Below, piece after piece: positions 25,551-38,808 of a stretch of DNA of 64,000 bases (its first letter is position 1; each line of letters begins with the position of its first letter). The notes beneath the pieces were generated by a model. The model did not search any database and was not told the DNA's origin. It was given only the letters and a program-made list of their open reading frames with translations. The position numbers and the translations under genes are program-made. Source of the DNA: Sitta carolinensis (Eukaryota; Chordata; Aves; Passeriformes; Sittidae). The DNA is taken from contig JAVUNC010000005.1 of the NCBI GenBank assembly GCA_032173965.1, positions 46,176,501-46,240,500 on the forward strand. Reading direction: 5' to 3'.

Positions 25551-28500
25551 CTTTTATCTTTCCTTCTCCTTTTAAATTCCTTTCCTGCTTTATGTGAACA
25601 CAACATTTCTTAATAAAGATAATCAGTTGCCAAGTTTAATACAAATAAATGATAAATATGTACCCAAAAAGCATATAAACAGTGTGAAATTAATACTAAG
25701 GAAGGTCATCAAGTCAAATGATTTGACTATCATGTGATGTTAAGAACATTAATATAATTTGTAGTTATGCACAAAAAGATAAGAGTAATTAGATTTCATG
25801 TGCCAATAAATGAGAATGTCTTTCTTCTTGCCACAAACAGCATTTCACAATTTGCTGTGTATTGTGTATTTCCCTCCACTCCCTAGCATTCCTTTTACTC
25901 TATCTGATATTAACAACAGAGGCCAAGACCAGGGGCTTGATGTGCCACAGAAAATGTTATTTGCTTGCTAAAGACAACATTTATGATCCTTTAGATACTG
26001 AACTGAGATAGAACAAAGAAACGGATATAATACTACAGGGATGCTTGTAAATACTTCAGTGGCCTCCTGCATTCAAGACAGACAGAACATAAATGTTTCA
26101 ATCCAATCTTGGCTTCACAAGGGCTGGCAGATTTGGGATCTAAGATGTTATCCTAAGTATGTTAAAAGAAAAAAAAAAAAAAAAAAAAAGTATTATTGTT
26201 ATTTTTTTTATTTACCAGATGGATGAGAAGAGTGGAACCACAGCTGCTTTCTTATCTCTTCCCATGTCTGTACAGGAAATAAGGCGGGTAAATCTCATCT
26301 GATCCTAAAGAACTAATCAGATCAGGACATTTTTGTGTTCATGTGGTGAAGCAAGGGGGATGGGTGTGGAAAAAGAATAGAGATTTCTGTTCCCTTTTCC
26401 CATAAGAATGCAATCCAGAAGCATGCTTTGTTTATTCAGACAAAGTTTGAACATTTTGCTCGCCCCATTTTTCATAGGATTCTTGAAGTACAAGAAGCGC
26501 AACTTTCTTATGTGAGTTATTTAATCTCTATACAAGTGCCTCTGCCAATTTTTTCAACATACAAATGATATTAATATTATCCTGTCTCTTCCTTCCTTCC
26601 CAGACTGAAAGAGAAATATGCTGATCAGTGTATGTGGACATGTGTGGGTGGGTGGGGGTGAAGCCAAAGGAAGCAACAGAGTTAGCTCTTAGCCCTGAAA
26701 TATTTTGGTTGCTTTATTCAGTGAACTGAATAACCTTGGTCTGACTTCTGTGGAATTTTAGTCTTCTCTGCTCATGAACTTCCTATTACCAGCCAAACAC
26801 AGCTGTTCTGGGAAGTCCTGGCCAAACAGAGATAGTCAGTCTTTGAGGTAACTCAGTGCTATCCCACAGAGTGTGCTGAGCATTGAACTTGAAGACTTGA
26901 GCCAGGCTCACTTTTTTCCAACAAGCAGAACTGGAGAGCAGTGAGCTCCTATTAGGCTGTACTGCTGACTCCAAATGCTCCTGTACTCATAGCCAGACTG
27001 AGATTTTTCTGGGACACTGGGCTTTGTTTTGAAGCTTGATGGATTACAGGGAATAACTTTGAGGATTACAGCTGCATAGAGGTTGTGTCTGGACACAACT
27101 AATCTCTGAATTTCAGTAGATTAAATGAAATTAATTTTTGCCACCACTAAAATAATACAGTGGCTAAAAACCTCCCCAGTTTACCAACCAACCAACCAAC
27201 CAACCCCCACAGCTCACCAGCTATAAACTTCCCTTTATGGTCATGATTAATGTGGAGACAGGCCTGAATTCTGTAGCTCAGAGCAAGTGGAAGAAGAATT
27301 ATCCTCTCACACTCTGAATTTGTTCATGGAAGAAGAATCTGGGCCTTTTAATGGTCCTGATCCTTAGCCCTGGAATACTGAGCAACCATTTGTCTCAGAG
27401 CCCAGCGTGACATCCTTCAGGTTGAACGTGCAGGTGTACTCACATCCATGGGCAGGAGAAAGTTACTGGAAATTATTACATAAGATGGAAAGGGAAGCTT
27501 CTAAACTGCCCAAAATGTTGGAGGAAGCATGAAAGAACACAGCTGTAAGATGGGGGGGGGACTTTCCCAACCGACAGAAGGGCAACACAATCTGTGAGCT
27601 TCAGACGTTGGTTTTTACAACAGTCCTAAGACTGCACATAGATACACATTGTTACAACCAATATGTATTTTCACACTGGAAACTTTTGTTTTTGCAGAAA
27701 GTTGTAATGCTGGGGACAAAATTTTCCTCAGGGGAAAGGTCAAGACAGATTTCAAAGACATGTGTTGAAATATTTCTGAAGAAAAAGCCCCACCACTTAC
27801 TTGTTATGAAATTACTCTTTTTTCCCCATTCCCTCATGGAAGTGGAAATTAGTCATTGCAGTTATTTTGAAAAAAAGATTTTGATATGAAGCTAGATTTT
27901 TCTGTTTATGTGCTCTCCCTTTCTATTAATTTTTGGAAATTTTTAAGTATAGTTTTGAAACATTTTGTTTTCCAGGTTCAACTAAAACTTGAACTAGTTT
28001 TAGTTTTAATTTTGAGTAGTTGAGTTAGTTTGCTTCCAGAGCTAACACATATTCAGATATGTATATCAAGTCCTTAAAATGTCTGAAATGTGTTCTGTTT
28101 ATTTTTATTTCATAGTATTTTGACTAGCTTCTGTGTTTAAAAAACATCTCCTTTTCTAAAGCTTAGTGTCAGTATGCTAGTTTTCAGCACGATTTATTCC
28201 ATGAGGTTGTTGACTTTAATTATATTGTGGATACTCAAGCACTCTTACTTAGTGGCTCAATTATTCTTGCTTCTTGGATCAGTTCCTAGGTATTACTTGG
28301 GGCTAAATGGAAAAGTAAAAATAAAGTCTTGTTTTCTCATGTGCTGTAGAACTAGTTGTTCTAAGAAGCACTTGTTTATCATGTTGAGAAATGTCTTCGT
28401 AAGCCATAGACCATGTGGTGGTTGACTAACTTACATCCTGAGACACAGAAGCGAATTTGAGAAGGACTGTCCAGGTTGGTGAGTCCAGTTACTTGATACT

Positions 28501-30488
28501 TTGGGCAACTTGGTTTTGGAAACCCTGCTCTGTTGCAGAGCTGATAGGGTTTATTCCTTTACTGGAGTCCTCAGCAACTCTGCTGAAGCCTTCCTAGCAT
28601 GAGCTGGGCTCTCAGTGAAGGAGACATAGATGTGGATCATGGCTTTAAAGACAGAGGCTGGAAATGAGACTTCTCCTAATCATGAGAGCTGTGGACTGTG
28701 AAACAGCCCCCGAGGGGTACTGAAAACAAATCTGACTGCTAGTCCATTGTCCTGCTGGAAAAGCCTTGAGGTCAATGCAGGGATGGAGAGGCTTAGCAGC
28801 TCCCAGAGGTTATGGTGAAAAGCCCTGTCATTTTGGGTGAGTGCAAATCATATTGTGTTTTTAGTCCTCATCTATAGCACTTGCCACCAGAATTATTCCC
28901 TGAAAGGGATGACCTGGGCCATGCAGAGGAATCCTGCTGAGGTCTCCCTGGTAACTTATCCCTAGCACCCACAGCTGCCCATGTCTTCTGGCACATTCTC
29001 AGCAGACATCTCAGAATCAGTATTCTGTCCTCACCTTTATGATTATTGGTTCATAGTTCTTCCTTTTGTTCCCCATTTACTTCTAGCTTCTGAGCTTTTA
29101 ATTTACAGCAGGATTCTTACGGCTAATCCTGATGGGAGACCTTGCCTTTGCCCTATTGCATATTATTCTATTCCTGTTAATGAAGATTTAAAGGTCATCC
29201 TTTTCATCCTGTATGAGCTTTCAGATTTCCTTTTTCACTGTTACCTTCTCACTTTGTGCTCTAGACAAAATTTCTCAACAAGCATTCATTTTTAAAGCCA
29301 GTCTTTAAGAGAAGTAAAGTAAAGTAAAACTGTCCCAAGAGAAATTCAATTGGCAATTTCTCGTAATTTCTCCTTTCCATTGCTTAAGCTTTTGCCACAT
29401 TTGTCTGTTTCCTTACTATCTTGCTGTTTTAGTTTTAATGCCCATTTTCTCCTACTTAACTAAAGTTTGCCAGATTGCACTGAGGCAAATGATTTACCAG
29501 TGTCTAGGTAAATGAGGGTGTGCAGATCTTCTGAGTCCTGATTTCTTTCAGAATTCAGCATGCCATAGGGCTGAAAACTTAGGTGACCCTGAAGGCTGGT
29601 AGACAAGGGCAAGAAACGCCCTCCTGTTTGTGCTGCTTTTCAAAGGGGGTTCCTGATCATGTGCCCTTTGCCTTGAGGACAGTTCAGGATTGCTGTTCTC
29701 AGATTCTGAGGACCAACTTGCTTGTACAAGGAGACAAGTAACAGGGTAGCTCGTCGCCACAGTGAAGTCTGAACCTTCCCCAAACTCATAGAACACAGTA
29801 GGAGCTAAAGATAATACCTTTGGACAGGAGCTGCTCACTGTTAAACCACTGTTAAACAGTGGTGATTCTTTACCTGATATGCTATCATTTTCATTTTGGG
29901 CCAGAAGCCCAAAGCCCAGTTTAGCATTCACACATCCTGGCACTGCTGTTGAGTCTGATGTGAGCAGAGGGTGCCTCTCAGGGGTTTGGGTTTGTGTAAG
30001 CCAACTCTTTGCCTTGTAGCGTGTGCCACTTTTGGGGGTTTCAGAGCTGACACCTTTGTTACGTGAGTTTTCAGTCTGATATTAACCTGCCGTTAAGAGG
30101 GGGGATCAGTTGTAAAAGCAGCATGAAGTGAGAAGGGAGAAGGCTCCTGGCCTATCGTTCCCTGTGGAGGAACAGGTGACCTGACTACTGTAGCTTGAGA
30201 TAGAGCACAGCCAGAAAAGGAGGTGGTAAAAGGCAGGGGGAGTTCTTGCAACAAAGAAGGAGACTGGAGCTTGTTCTCATATCTCTGTCCACTCACTGCT
30301 CCTAGGCACAGAAAGGCAACCTGGCTGTGGCTGTGTCCCCACTAGCTGCTGGTGTGTGCTCTGGCTCTCTCCCTTTTTGCTCAGTTCTTTGATGTTGCTG
30401 GCTTCCTGGCTGTGGGCAGAAGGTGGTTCTGATGGTAGCCTGGGGGTGGATCAAGAGTGGGAGAGGGGAGGAGTCACTCCTCGATGCT

Positions 30489-30592
30489 AATAAATAAAAG
30501 GTCCCCCTTGTTCGGTCCAGGGTGCAAGACGCCAGGAGAGCTGCCCCCTGAGACAAGAGCTGCAGACTGGCAGGGAAGCGACAGCTTAGTGA
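30489..30592 (+). promoter_or_regulatory. Candidate distal promoter and untranslated exon upstream of MGP
   Basis: A TATA-like AATAAATAAAAGG at about 30489-30501 is followed after roughly 25 bases by GC-richer sequence. About 90 bases downstream is a donor-like GTGAGTAT near 30591. A possible partner acceptor, TTTTGCAG, ends at 33212, just before the MGP 5' UTR. I recall that an upstream alternative MGP first exon has been reported in Xenopus, which makes the arrangement plausible. There is no direct evidence of transcription in the sequence itself. Confidence 0.3.
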
Positions 30593-33182
30593 GTATGCAG
30601 GGACTGCCTTTCTTTTCCTGGACAGCTGCTTATTATTACTGCCTTGCTGGTGTTTCGCTGTAAAATGTGAGGACTGTTTGCTACAGCATGTATAGTGTTG
30701 TGATTTTCCACTCCAGCAGCAGACACATCAGGGCTGCTTTTCTGATCCCTCCTTTATTTGTGAGTCTACAGAGATTTCCCTGGCTTGTGCAAATTTGTCT
30801 TAGCTGCTTTCTGTACCTCTAATCAATGGATGCTGCAAGAAAGCAGAGGGATTGTGCTGCATGGTATGTTACCCCCAGAGCAGCCCACTGTTGTTGAGTA
30901 GGGAGATGTGTGCTGGGAAAGTATGGAGTGCAGGGGGAGTAGAAAGGAGTACTTTTGCAAGAGGAAGCATTCCCGAAGGAGATTTGTTGGGCTGTGTAGC
31001 TGGCATGTTCATTCATCCCTTGAAAAATGTATTGCCTCTGTGGTGAAAAATGAAACATCCGGGTTAAAGTGGTGTTTGTGGTTGTTCTCCTGTGGTTGAT
31101 GGCAGGGTATACTCCAGGCATTGTGGGATCAGAGTCCTCTGAAATGGGAGCAGAGTCTTCTAGGGAGCAGAAGGCTCTGCCCTGAGTGAAGACAAATAAA
31201 GAGGTTTTGGCTGGAAAGCGTGTTGGAGCTTCCCACTGGGCAGCTTAACTTTCATTCCAAAGTACACCCAGCACCTTCCTCTCTCTCTGCCCCACTGCTT
31301 TCCCACTAGGGTTTGTCCTCCATCCCCTCCCTCAGGTTTTCCTCTCTTAGCAGCCACTGTACAAGACATTTTGGAAACCCATAAAAACTACATTCAACAG
31401 TGGGTCCAAAACTTCCAAGTTCTAAGAAATGAAAAGGATCCCAGAACAGAGAAATTCCTTTAAGAGACTGGAGTGGCAGGGCACAGAGTGGCAACAGCAA
31501 AGTCTCAATTCCCCTTTGACCTTGTGTCTATAGCAAACTTACAGCTTTTCCCCAAGTTTTCCTCTTCTTTTCAGGCTAAGCACTGAACAGGCAAGAAGTG
31601 GATGTGTTTGGGGGGCCTTGGTGGTGCAGGACTGATCTGCTCTCCACATGAGGTGGGATAATGGGTTGAAGAGCAATTCTTTCTCTTTTGGTCAGAAGTT
31701 GAAGACCCTGGTCAGTTTTTCTTCCTGAGACAGGAGACTTCAGGAAAGGATCATGAGTTTGGCATTGAAAGGGTAAATTGCAAAGCCCAGAGTAATCATT
31801 CTCCAATGAATTTCACCCCTCACTGATGAGGTGCTAGGCTCTGGCTATATGTCCCTGTAGTTCTTGGCTGCCTTACCTTCAGTGCAGCTTCATGGATTGG
31901 CCTTCATGGATTGGAGGTGACAGCAGTGACAACAGCACAGTGGTTTGGGGAGAATGGTCTGCATCCAGAGTGCATTCACTTGCATCCTGTCAGTGAGAAA
32001 TCCTGATACCTGCGTATACACATGGACAAAACAGGCAGTAGTCACATCTTGGATGAGACATAGGAATGGTTCCTGTGCCCTAGGTTCATCCCCAGGCAGT
32101 GTGTGGGGTCCCAGCCCCATCACTGCCACTGGGGGAGGGCTGGCAGGCAGTGGGCACCCACCCTCCCTCCCAGTCTTGCCTCTAGCTAACTCTTCCCTTT
32201 TCACCCAGCAGGGATAGCCATCTCTGTAACTCCTTTTCTCTTTCACTGCTTCTACCAGTCCAAGAGTTGGAGAGTGAAACACCAGATGTTTTGTCCATCT
32301 CTTCTGCCCATGATATTGGATCCAGTCAAACTCTTTTAGGCGTTAAAAGGCAAGGTAATTCTCCCTGAGACTGCTGGCCTTGAAGATTCATCCCAGATGA
32401 AAAGCCTTACAATGACATGTGACTTCAGTGCCCAGTGAGGCAAGGACTGCTAGTGCTTGACCAGAGAGGGAAATGTTTGCCTCTGACTCCACCAAGACAT
32501 TATCCTTTGGGCTGCAAGAAGAGCCTAGGGTCAGCACCACAGTGAGAGCCTTCAAAGATAGAGTTCTGGGTGCTGCTGTCATCTCAGTGCAAAAATCATG
32601 ATCCTGACAGGAGAGGGATTCTTTCAGGTTGCTGCTTGTCACTCCTGAAGCAATAAAGTAGGAGAGGAAAAGGGGCAGCAAGGTTGTGTTCCTCCTCTGA
32701 TAGCTGTCAGGCTGGCATTGCAGCAGAGGCCAGCTGGAAAGAGGGGGACTGAGTGGGACAGGAATGTTTGAAGCTCATACACAGTGTCTCCACAGGCAAA
32801 GCTGACAGAAGAGTTTGGGCTGTTTGTATCCAGACAGAGTATGATGAGAGCAAAGAGAGCAGATCAGAGGAAAAATCAGAAAAACAAACATTTATATTTG
32901 GGATCAACACACACCTCTGCATTTGGGCCCCTGGCAGCCTATGAAATTCTTTCCACTTTCCTAGGCCAGCTTTTCTGAATGTGGAGTGCTAGTGACATGT
33001 TTGCCTCTGGATTATGTCCCCCAGCCCTGAACTATGAGAGGAAGGGGGCATGCCCTTCCTTCCCAGAACCTACTCCAGACTGCTAATAAAGGATTTTTTG
33101 TAATAGCTCCAAGAAGAGTGTGTACCAGCTAGCTGTCTCCTTGCTCAGGCTCTTTCATGGGCTCCTTCCTAGCTCTGTTTTC

Positions 33183-33301
33183 ATAATAAACATTCCACTG
33201 CTAATTTTGCAGTCAGCCCAGGATCTCCAGCTACCCTCTGTGAGAAGAGAGCAGAAACAGTGAGGAAGACAGAGTGATAGATTCCTCCCTGCACAGGCAC
33301 A
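33183..33301 (+). promoter_or_regulatory. MGP proximal promoter and 5' UTR
   Basis: A TATA-like ATAATAAA at 33183-33190 lies 112 bases before the MGP start codon, placing a likely transcription start near 33215 and a 5' UTR of about 85-90 bases. The sequence TTTTGCAG ending at 33212 could instead act as a splice acceptor for a distal first exon; the two readings cannot be separated here. Confidence 0.5.
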
Positions 33302-36300
33302 ATGCGCGCTCTCGTCATCCTTACGCTCCTGGCTGTCTTGGTGATAGCTGCCACTTGCTATGGTAGGTGACCTTTATTATGGGGTAGAATGAAAACTCCA
33401 AACCTGCAGACGTTTATGGGTCTGTTCAGATGTCTGCTATTTAACTTTGTGTCTTCTTTGCCCTTAACTTGATCTCTTGCCTGCTTTCCTGCCCTTGTGT
33501 CAGATCCTCCTAGCCCTGATCCAGAGCTGTTAATCTCCAGTCATCAGAATTCACAGTCCAGGATGCTTCAACCCCTTCCTCTCTGTTCCAGCTCACCTCA
33601 CAGACTGCTCCTCTTTTTGTCCCTTTGTTATCTGGACGATGATAAGAGTGCTAATTCTTAATTATTCCTTGCTAATTGAAAGATTTCCTTGTTTTCCTTA
33701 TGTAATATCATCCCCTTTTTCCTGTGAGGCACACAGTTCCATATTGGTGGAATTAAGATTCTGCTTCATGTAAGAGTCAAGTGTGTTTCACTGTTCTAAT
33801 CCATTCTCTAAGAACACATGCAAGGTTTGAAGGTAAATTGGTATCCTATCCACTGTAGTGTCAGGAGCAGAAGGTGAGGCACTATGACCAAGCATAAGTC
33901 TGGAAGCACAGACTAAATCACCAGGTAGCTCTGTATTAAACTCCTGAGTACTTTAAACCCCTCATATAAATTCTAGGTCACACCAATGATCCCTTTCTTT
34001 TTCTTTTAAACATGTGCCTTAAAACCTGGCTTCTCTGATTTCTATATGTGTTCTCTCAATCTGTGGTACATGAAATACTGAATCCCATCAGTACAGTGTC
34101 ATAATACATGTTTCATTCTTTCTTTCCACAGAGTCCCATGAGAGCATGGAGTCCCATGAGTATCTCCGTAAGAGACTGCTTTACTATTTTATTGAATTTG
34201 AAGAGTGCTGCAGACATGTCCAAGATCATTTATTTGTACTCTTACTAGGGATAAAATAGGCAGAACTACTGAGCCCAGGGAAATCGAATTTACCAAGTGA
34301 TGGATTTTTGTGAATGAAAAGGGAGAGAGTTAAAAGAATATTTCACATGTTTTGGCACAAGCTCAGACCATTATTTTGCATAGAATATAATGAGAATTGG
34401 AAAACAAAATTTGAGAACAGAGCTCAGGTCTCTGTTATGTGTACCAAAACCAGGTTAACTGAGACTAGAAAAGGACATTGCTCAAAAAACTCTGGGATGA
34501 GCATGGAAAGAGGTATTGTAGAAGCCACATACAACATTTATTTCCCCCAAGAACAAGGAGAACCTTATTCTAAGCACACTGTAAACAGGCAGGGTGTGTG
34601 AATAGGAGGGATCCTTTGGCTGGAAGAAGAGCATCAGGAAAAGCATGAAAAGGGTAGAGAGCTTCACTTTAGAACAAGCAATATCCTGGAGAACAGTCAG
34701 AGAACAGGTGAATCGAAACTAAAAGTAAATTAGGACATCTGGAAGAAGAACAAAGCATATAGTCAGCAACACAAAGGCACATGTGGAAGCCAATATAAAT
34801 GACATCCACAGACTCCTGAACTCTGCAACAGGACTGTGGTGTTTCTCAGAAAAGTCAGAAGGAATTTTCAGGCTCCTCAGTCCAAAACTGCCACACAGAC
34901 TTTTTAATGACTATCTAACCTTGGAGGCAGAGAGATTTACTGAGGCCTTTCCTATGCACAATTTCACAATTCTTGTAGTTCTTCTGGGAGTGCTCAGATG
35001 TCCCATGGTCTGTACAGCTGGGTGCCTACCTCTTCTGGGCAAAGCTCCACTCAATCAGAGGGGCTGTGGCAGCAAAATCACAGTAACATTCCTCTGGGTG
35101 ATTTAAATAACAGCAGAACAAGAGCAGCGTGGGCACTTCTGTACAGGCTGCACCAGCCACTGAGAGAGCCTGTACACAAACCAGCCAGCGGACAGGAGGG
35201 AATATTAAAAGGTCCTGGATTTCATTGTACATGGGAGGGCAGACAAGGAGGCTGTTACAAAGGAGGAAGCCAGCTTTTGTTGAAATCTGGCATTGAAAAA
35301 GTGCCATTCTGAATAACCCCTTGCCTTCTCAGATCCCTTCCTCAACAGGCGAAGGGCCAGTGACTTCATACATGCTGACACGAGGCTGAGTCCCATCACT
35401 CGGGAGAGGTATGTTATGGCCTCAGCACACTGAAGCTGGGAGCAGTTTCCTCCTTGCCAAGCACAGGCTGGTACCAGGGGTGGCTGCCATGGTGACTTAT
35501 GAGAAGCCTCAGTCCCTCTTTTAATGTGAGGTATCATTTAAGACCCCAATCCCAGGAAAAGTAAGAATTCAGATAACAGAGAGTGGGTCCTTTGATTTGG
35601 AGATATGTCACACACTGAGAAGACTGATTAATTTTTTTCTGAAGGGAACACCAACAGAAGGAGAGACAATGAGTGTGGGATAGTCCAAAAGAAAGCTGAG
35701 CTTGAGATCTTATTCTAGTCCTCAGATCTCATGCAGAACCTGCATGACCTTTTCTAAATCAAAGTGCCATGTGAGAGCCTCCTTGCCTCATTTATAAAAT
35801 ACAGAAATAACTAATTTAATGCCTTATTCAAGGCTTGTGAAAATAAAGACCAAAGCACAGAAATCATCTCTTAGTGAGGCATAAGGCAAACCTTCTCAGT
35901 GCCAGGTGACCTCTTGGCAGAATATTTCAGGTCTTTTTTCTATGTGTATGTTTGGGAAAGAGCAGAAGAGTTGAAAAGAGCAGGCTGGGGAAGGCTGCAA
36001 AGGGAGGAGCCTTCCTCAAGCTGAGGCAGGAGCTGTTCCCCTCTCCCTCACTTAGCCCCTAAATAAAAGGTTTCCTGAGGAGGCAAAGCATTCCTGCTGT
36101 AGTCACATCACTCGCCGGGTGTGGTAAACACAGAAGCTGGCGTGCTAAGAACTCTGTAGATGGATGATGGCCTCTGATGGTGGATCCTTAATCCCAGTGG
36201 GGAGTTTTGGAACAGGAAAGGGCAGTAGACAGATATTTAAGATGACAGCACTTACCCCTCTTCTCTCCTACCTTTCCAGGATCAGGGAGCATATCAAGGC

Positions 36301-36418
36301 TCCCCTGGAGTATCAGAGGGAGCTGTGCGAGGAGTACTACCCCTGTGAAATGTACGCTCTTCGCCATGGCTACGCTGCTGCCTACAAGCACTATTTTGGG
36401 AGGAGGAGGACTAAGTAA
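33302..36418 (+). CDS. MGP: MGP, matrix Gla protein
   Basis: Four coding exons join in frame: 33302-33362, 34132-34167, 35333-35408 and 36280-36418, with intron phases 1, 1 and 2. The product is 103 aa, the same length as human MGP. It is a secreted, vitamin K-dependent protein that binds calcium and restrains calcification of cartilage and vessel wall. Signal peptide 1-19 is followed by the phosphoserine motif [10 protein letters not shown] (21-30; serines of the S-x-E type). The Gla region has Glu at 57, 61, 68 and 72, aligning with the four internal human Gla sites, and Glu21 aligns with the N-terminal one. Cys74 and Cys80 form the expected disulfide loop. The carboxylase recognition region is internal and not cleaved off, as is usual for MGP. 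The basic tail RRRTK is typical. Confidence 0.97.
36056..36130 (+). promoter_or_regulatory. Promoter-like segment inside MGP intron 3
   Basis: A TATA-like TAAATAAAAGG (about 36059-36069) follows a purine- and C-rich block and precedes a short CpG-containing stretch (ACTCGCCGGGTGTGG). The TATA-like core resembles the one near 30.5 kb. Any transcript starting here would reach only the last MGP exon. This is weak evidence and may be coincidence. Confidence 0.2.
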
Positions 36419-36632
36419 AGGATGACCTGTCCCCACCCTGGGGCCTGGAGTCCAGGGTATCCTCCCCAAAATCGCAATGGCTCTGAAACATACTCAGTTG
36501 CTTGTATCCCTGTATGTTATCCTGCCTGCTGCTTCTCTCCCATGTAGCCATGGATTCCTACACTGTGTTAATTAGCGCTGAGCTGATGTAGCAGAGATCA
36601 CAGAGAGTTCAGGATGTGGGTGTTTACTACAA

Positions 36633-36638
36633 AATAAA
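36633..36638 (+). terminator. MGP poly(A) signal
   Basis: AATAAA lies 215 bases after the MGP stop codon, in ACAAAATAAATCGCTGG, followed by a T/G-rich stretch. It implies a short 3' UTR of about 0.24 kb. Confidence 0.8.
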
Positions 36639-38337
36639 TCGCTGGTTTGATACTATCTTCTCATGACTCACAGTATTTTGGAAGGGGAGGGGTATGCAAT
36701 TTTCCATGAAGGAACTGAATTTGTTTATCATGGATTCTGTTGCAGATTATGGGGAAAAGCATCATTACCTTGCAAGCATATGGCTTTGGAAGAATCTATA
36801 ATGTTCTTGTTTCAGGTTCTACAAATGGCTTCTTTCAGAGGTCACTGGGCAGTTTCAGCTCCCAGTCTTAAGACATATAAAAACAGTGGGGTGTTCAGAA
36901 TGCAAATGCACTTTTTGAATATCAAATCTTTCCTCAGTTGGGGAAACAAAATCCAGAAGGCACCTATTTAATCTTAAAACAAAGTTAGGGGGAGAGTTGG
37001 TGGCAGAAAAAGCCTGTAAATTGCCTCTTGTTAATCCAGCTACCATCAGGTCCTGATGTTAGGTGCTCCTTTAGAAAGGAGTGTGTGGTCCAGACCTAAC
37101 TTGTATTTCCTTTTGCAATTTCCTTTCAAAACCCTTCCACTTGAAACTACTCCGGTAGCACTTGAAAGTTGCAGAAATAAAAGCTGGAGAGGGGCTTCTG
37201 GTGGTAAATAAACAAAAAAAAGAAATCCAATATTTGGGGTCGGGCCCAACTTTGTTCACATAAAACAATTTCATTTTACTGTTCACAAATCAAGATGTGT
37301 CTAGACCCTGTACACAAGTTACTGAGCACCTCCTGGACCTCTGAGGAGTGAGCATTCTGCTCACCATCACCAGGCCTGTCCTCAGGCCAAAAGGCACCAG
37401 TACTGACATGTCCAAGAATTCAATGCTGCTCTGGGCTTGACAGCAGCCACAGCAGCTGGGACACCCCTTGGAGTGATTTGTGTAGGAGATGTAACATCTC
37501 TCCCAGCTGAACACAGATGGTTTCAATGTTCACATCTCCAGGCTTACACAGGCACCTGCAAGTTATGGAAGCTGGAAAGATTCATGGCACGCAATCAAGG
37601 TCTATGATGCATAAAATATCAAATTGTTGACCAATCTGTGAAATTAAGTCTGGAGCCAAATCTACCTGGCCCATTAGAAACATGCATCTCCTTCCAAACA
37701 TGCTTCAAGGTTTTGCCAGCTTTGAAACTGAATTTTGGAAAGAAATGTGATTTATTTATTGAAAACACTTCTGATAGGAAACTCCACCCTGACAGTTGCT
37801 AAAGTTTTGTCCAGAGGAAAAAGTGAGAGAGAAATGATTTCAATGGAAAAACCTGTACAGATTAGGCATATTCACACACACTTGTTCTCTATGTTCTCAA
37901 ATAGGTGAGTCTTGTGATCATCAACTGGAGCAAACTAAAAAATGCTAAAACCAACAAGTCTGCAGTGTTTGGGTCTGCGTTTGACTTGACACTGTGACAC
38001 CACCACAACAGAAGGCACAAGGTGCAGTGCTGTCTGGGTCTATGTCCAGAAATATCCAGTGATTCCAATCCCCAGTTAACCAGTATAAATAATGAATAAT
38101 ACCAGAGATTTCTGTGGGATTTCATTAGCGTAAGCAAGAACCAAACAGATTTAAGAGACTACGTGCTGGTTAGAAAGCTTGGGAAAAGATGGGAGGATAA
38201 ATAAAGCTGTTTGGATTACTAGAATTATACATTTATATATTTATATTATTTCAAGTATTCATCTGGAAGCATGGCTTTCCTAGAATACCTATTATTTTTA
38301 GATGTTTATTTACTTTTTAACTGTTGCTCTTCTGCTG

Positions 38338-38340
<3 letters not shown>

Positions 38341-38382
<42 letters not shown>

Positions 38383-38421
38383 AGACCTTTTGCTGGCCAT
38401 CACAGTATATATATATATATT
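38341..38421. repeat. (TA)n dinucleotide tracts
   Basis: A perfect TA run of about 40 bases (38341-38380) is followed after about 25 bases by a second, shorter TATA run (38406-38420). The I/Y-repeat open frames through it are artefacts. Confidence 0.95.
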
Positions 38422-38662
38422 CAGCTTTCCTGGACTGTAGAAGAGGTAACAGGGACAAAAATTGGGGTTATTTTAATCCTGAAAATTCTCTAAGCTAAAA
38501 GACAATGATTCTTAGAATTGGGAAAATTCCTAAGGACTCTGATTTGCCTCGGGAGCCTCCTAAACTTTACTTCTGTAACCCTGCATATGGGTCTGAGGAG
38601 GACTGGATATGAGGTGGAGGAAGACTATGTCTCTGCTAACAGAAAGAACGAGCACATTTGGT

Positions 38663-38808
38663 TAAAAAGAAAAGAAAAAAGAAAAGAAAAGAAAAGAAAA
38701 GAAAAGAAAAGAAAAGAAAAGAAAAGAAAAGAAAAGAAAAGAAAAGAAAAGAAAAGAAAAGAAAAGAAAAGAAAAGAAAAGAAAAGAAAAGAAAAGAAAA
38801 GAAAAGAA
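38663..38808. repeat. (AAAAG)n pentanucleotide microsatellite
   Basis: About 28 nearly perfect AAAAG units form one 145-base array, purine-only on the + strand. It runs straight into a CR1 fragment. The K/R/E-rich and F/L/S-rich open frames across it are translation artefacts of the repeat. Confidence 0.97.

Larger units (their letters stand above)
15745..30470. other. Gene-poor interval between ERP27 and MGP
   Basis: This is nearly 15 kb without a supported gene. The longest open frame (17379-17876, 165 codons) resembles no protein family I know and has no splice or initiation context that argues for coding. Two CR1 fragments (18393-18870 and 25421-25550), an A-homopolymer near 26169-26188, a CCAA run near 27185-27205 and a small inverted repeat near 29836-29864 are the only structures I can name. 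Regulatory elements of MGP could lie here, but I cannot identify them by eye. Confidence 0.6.
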
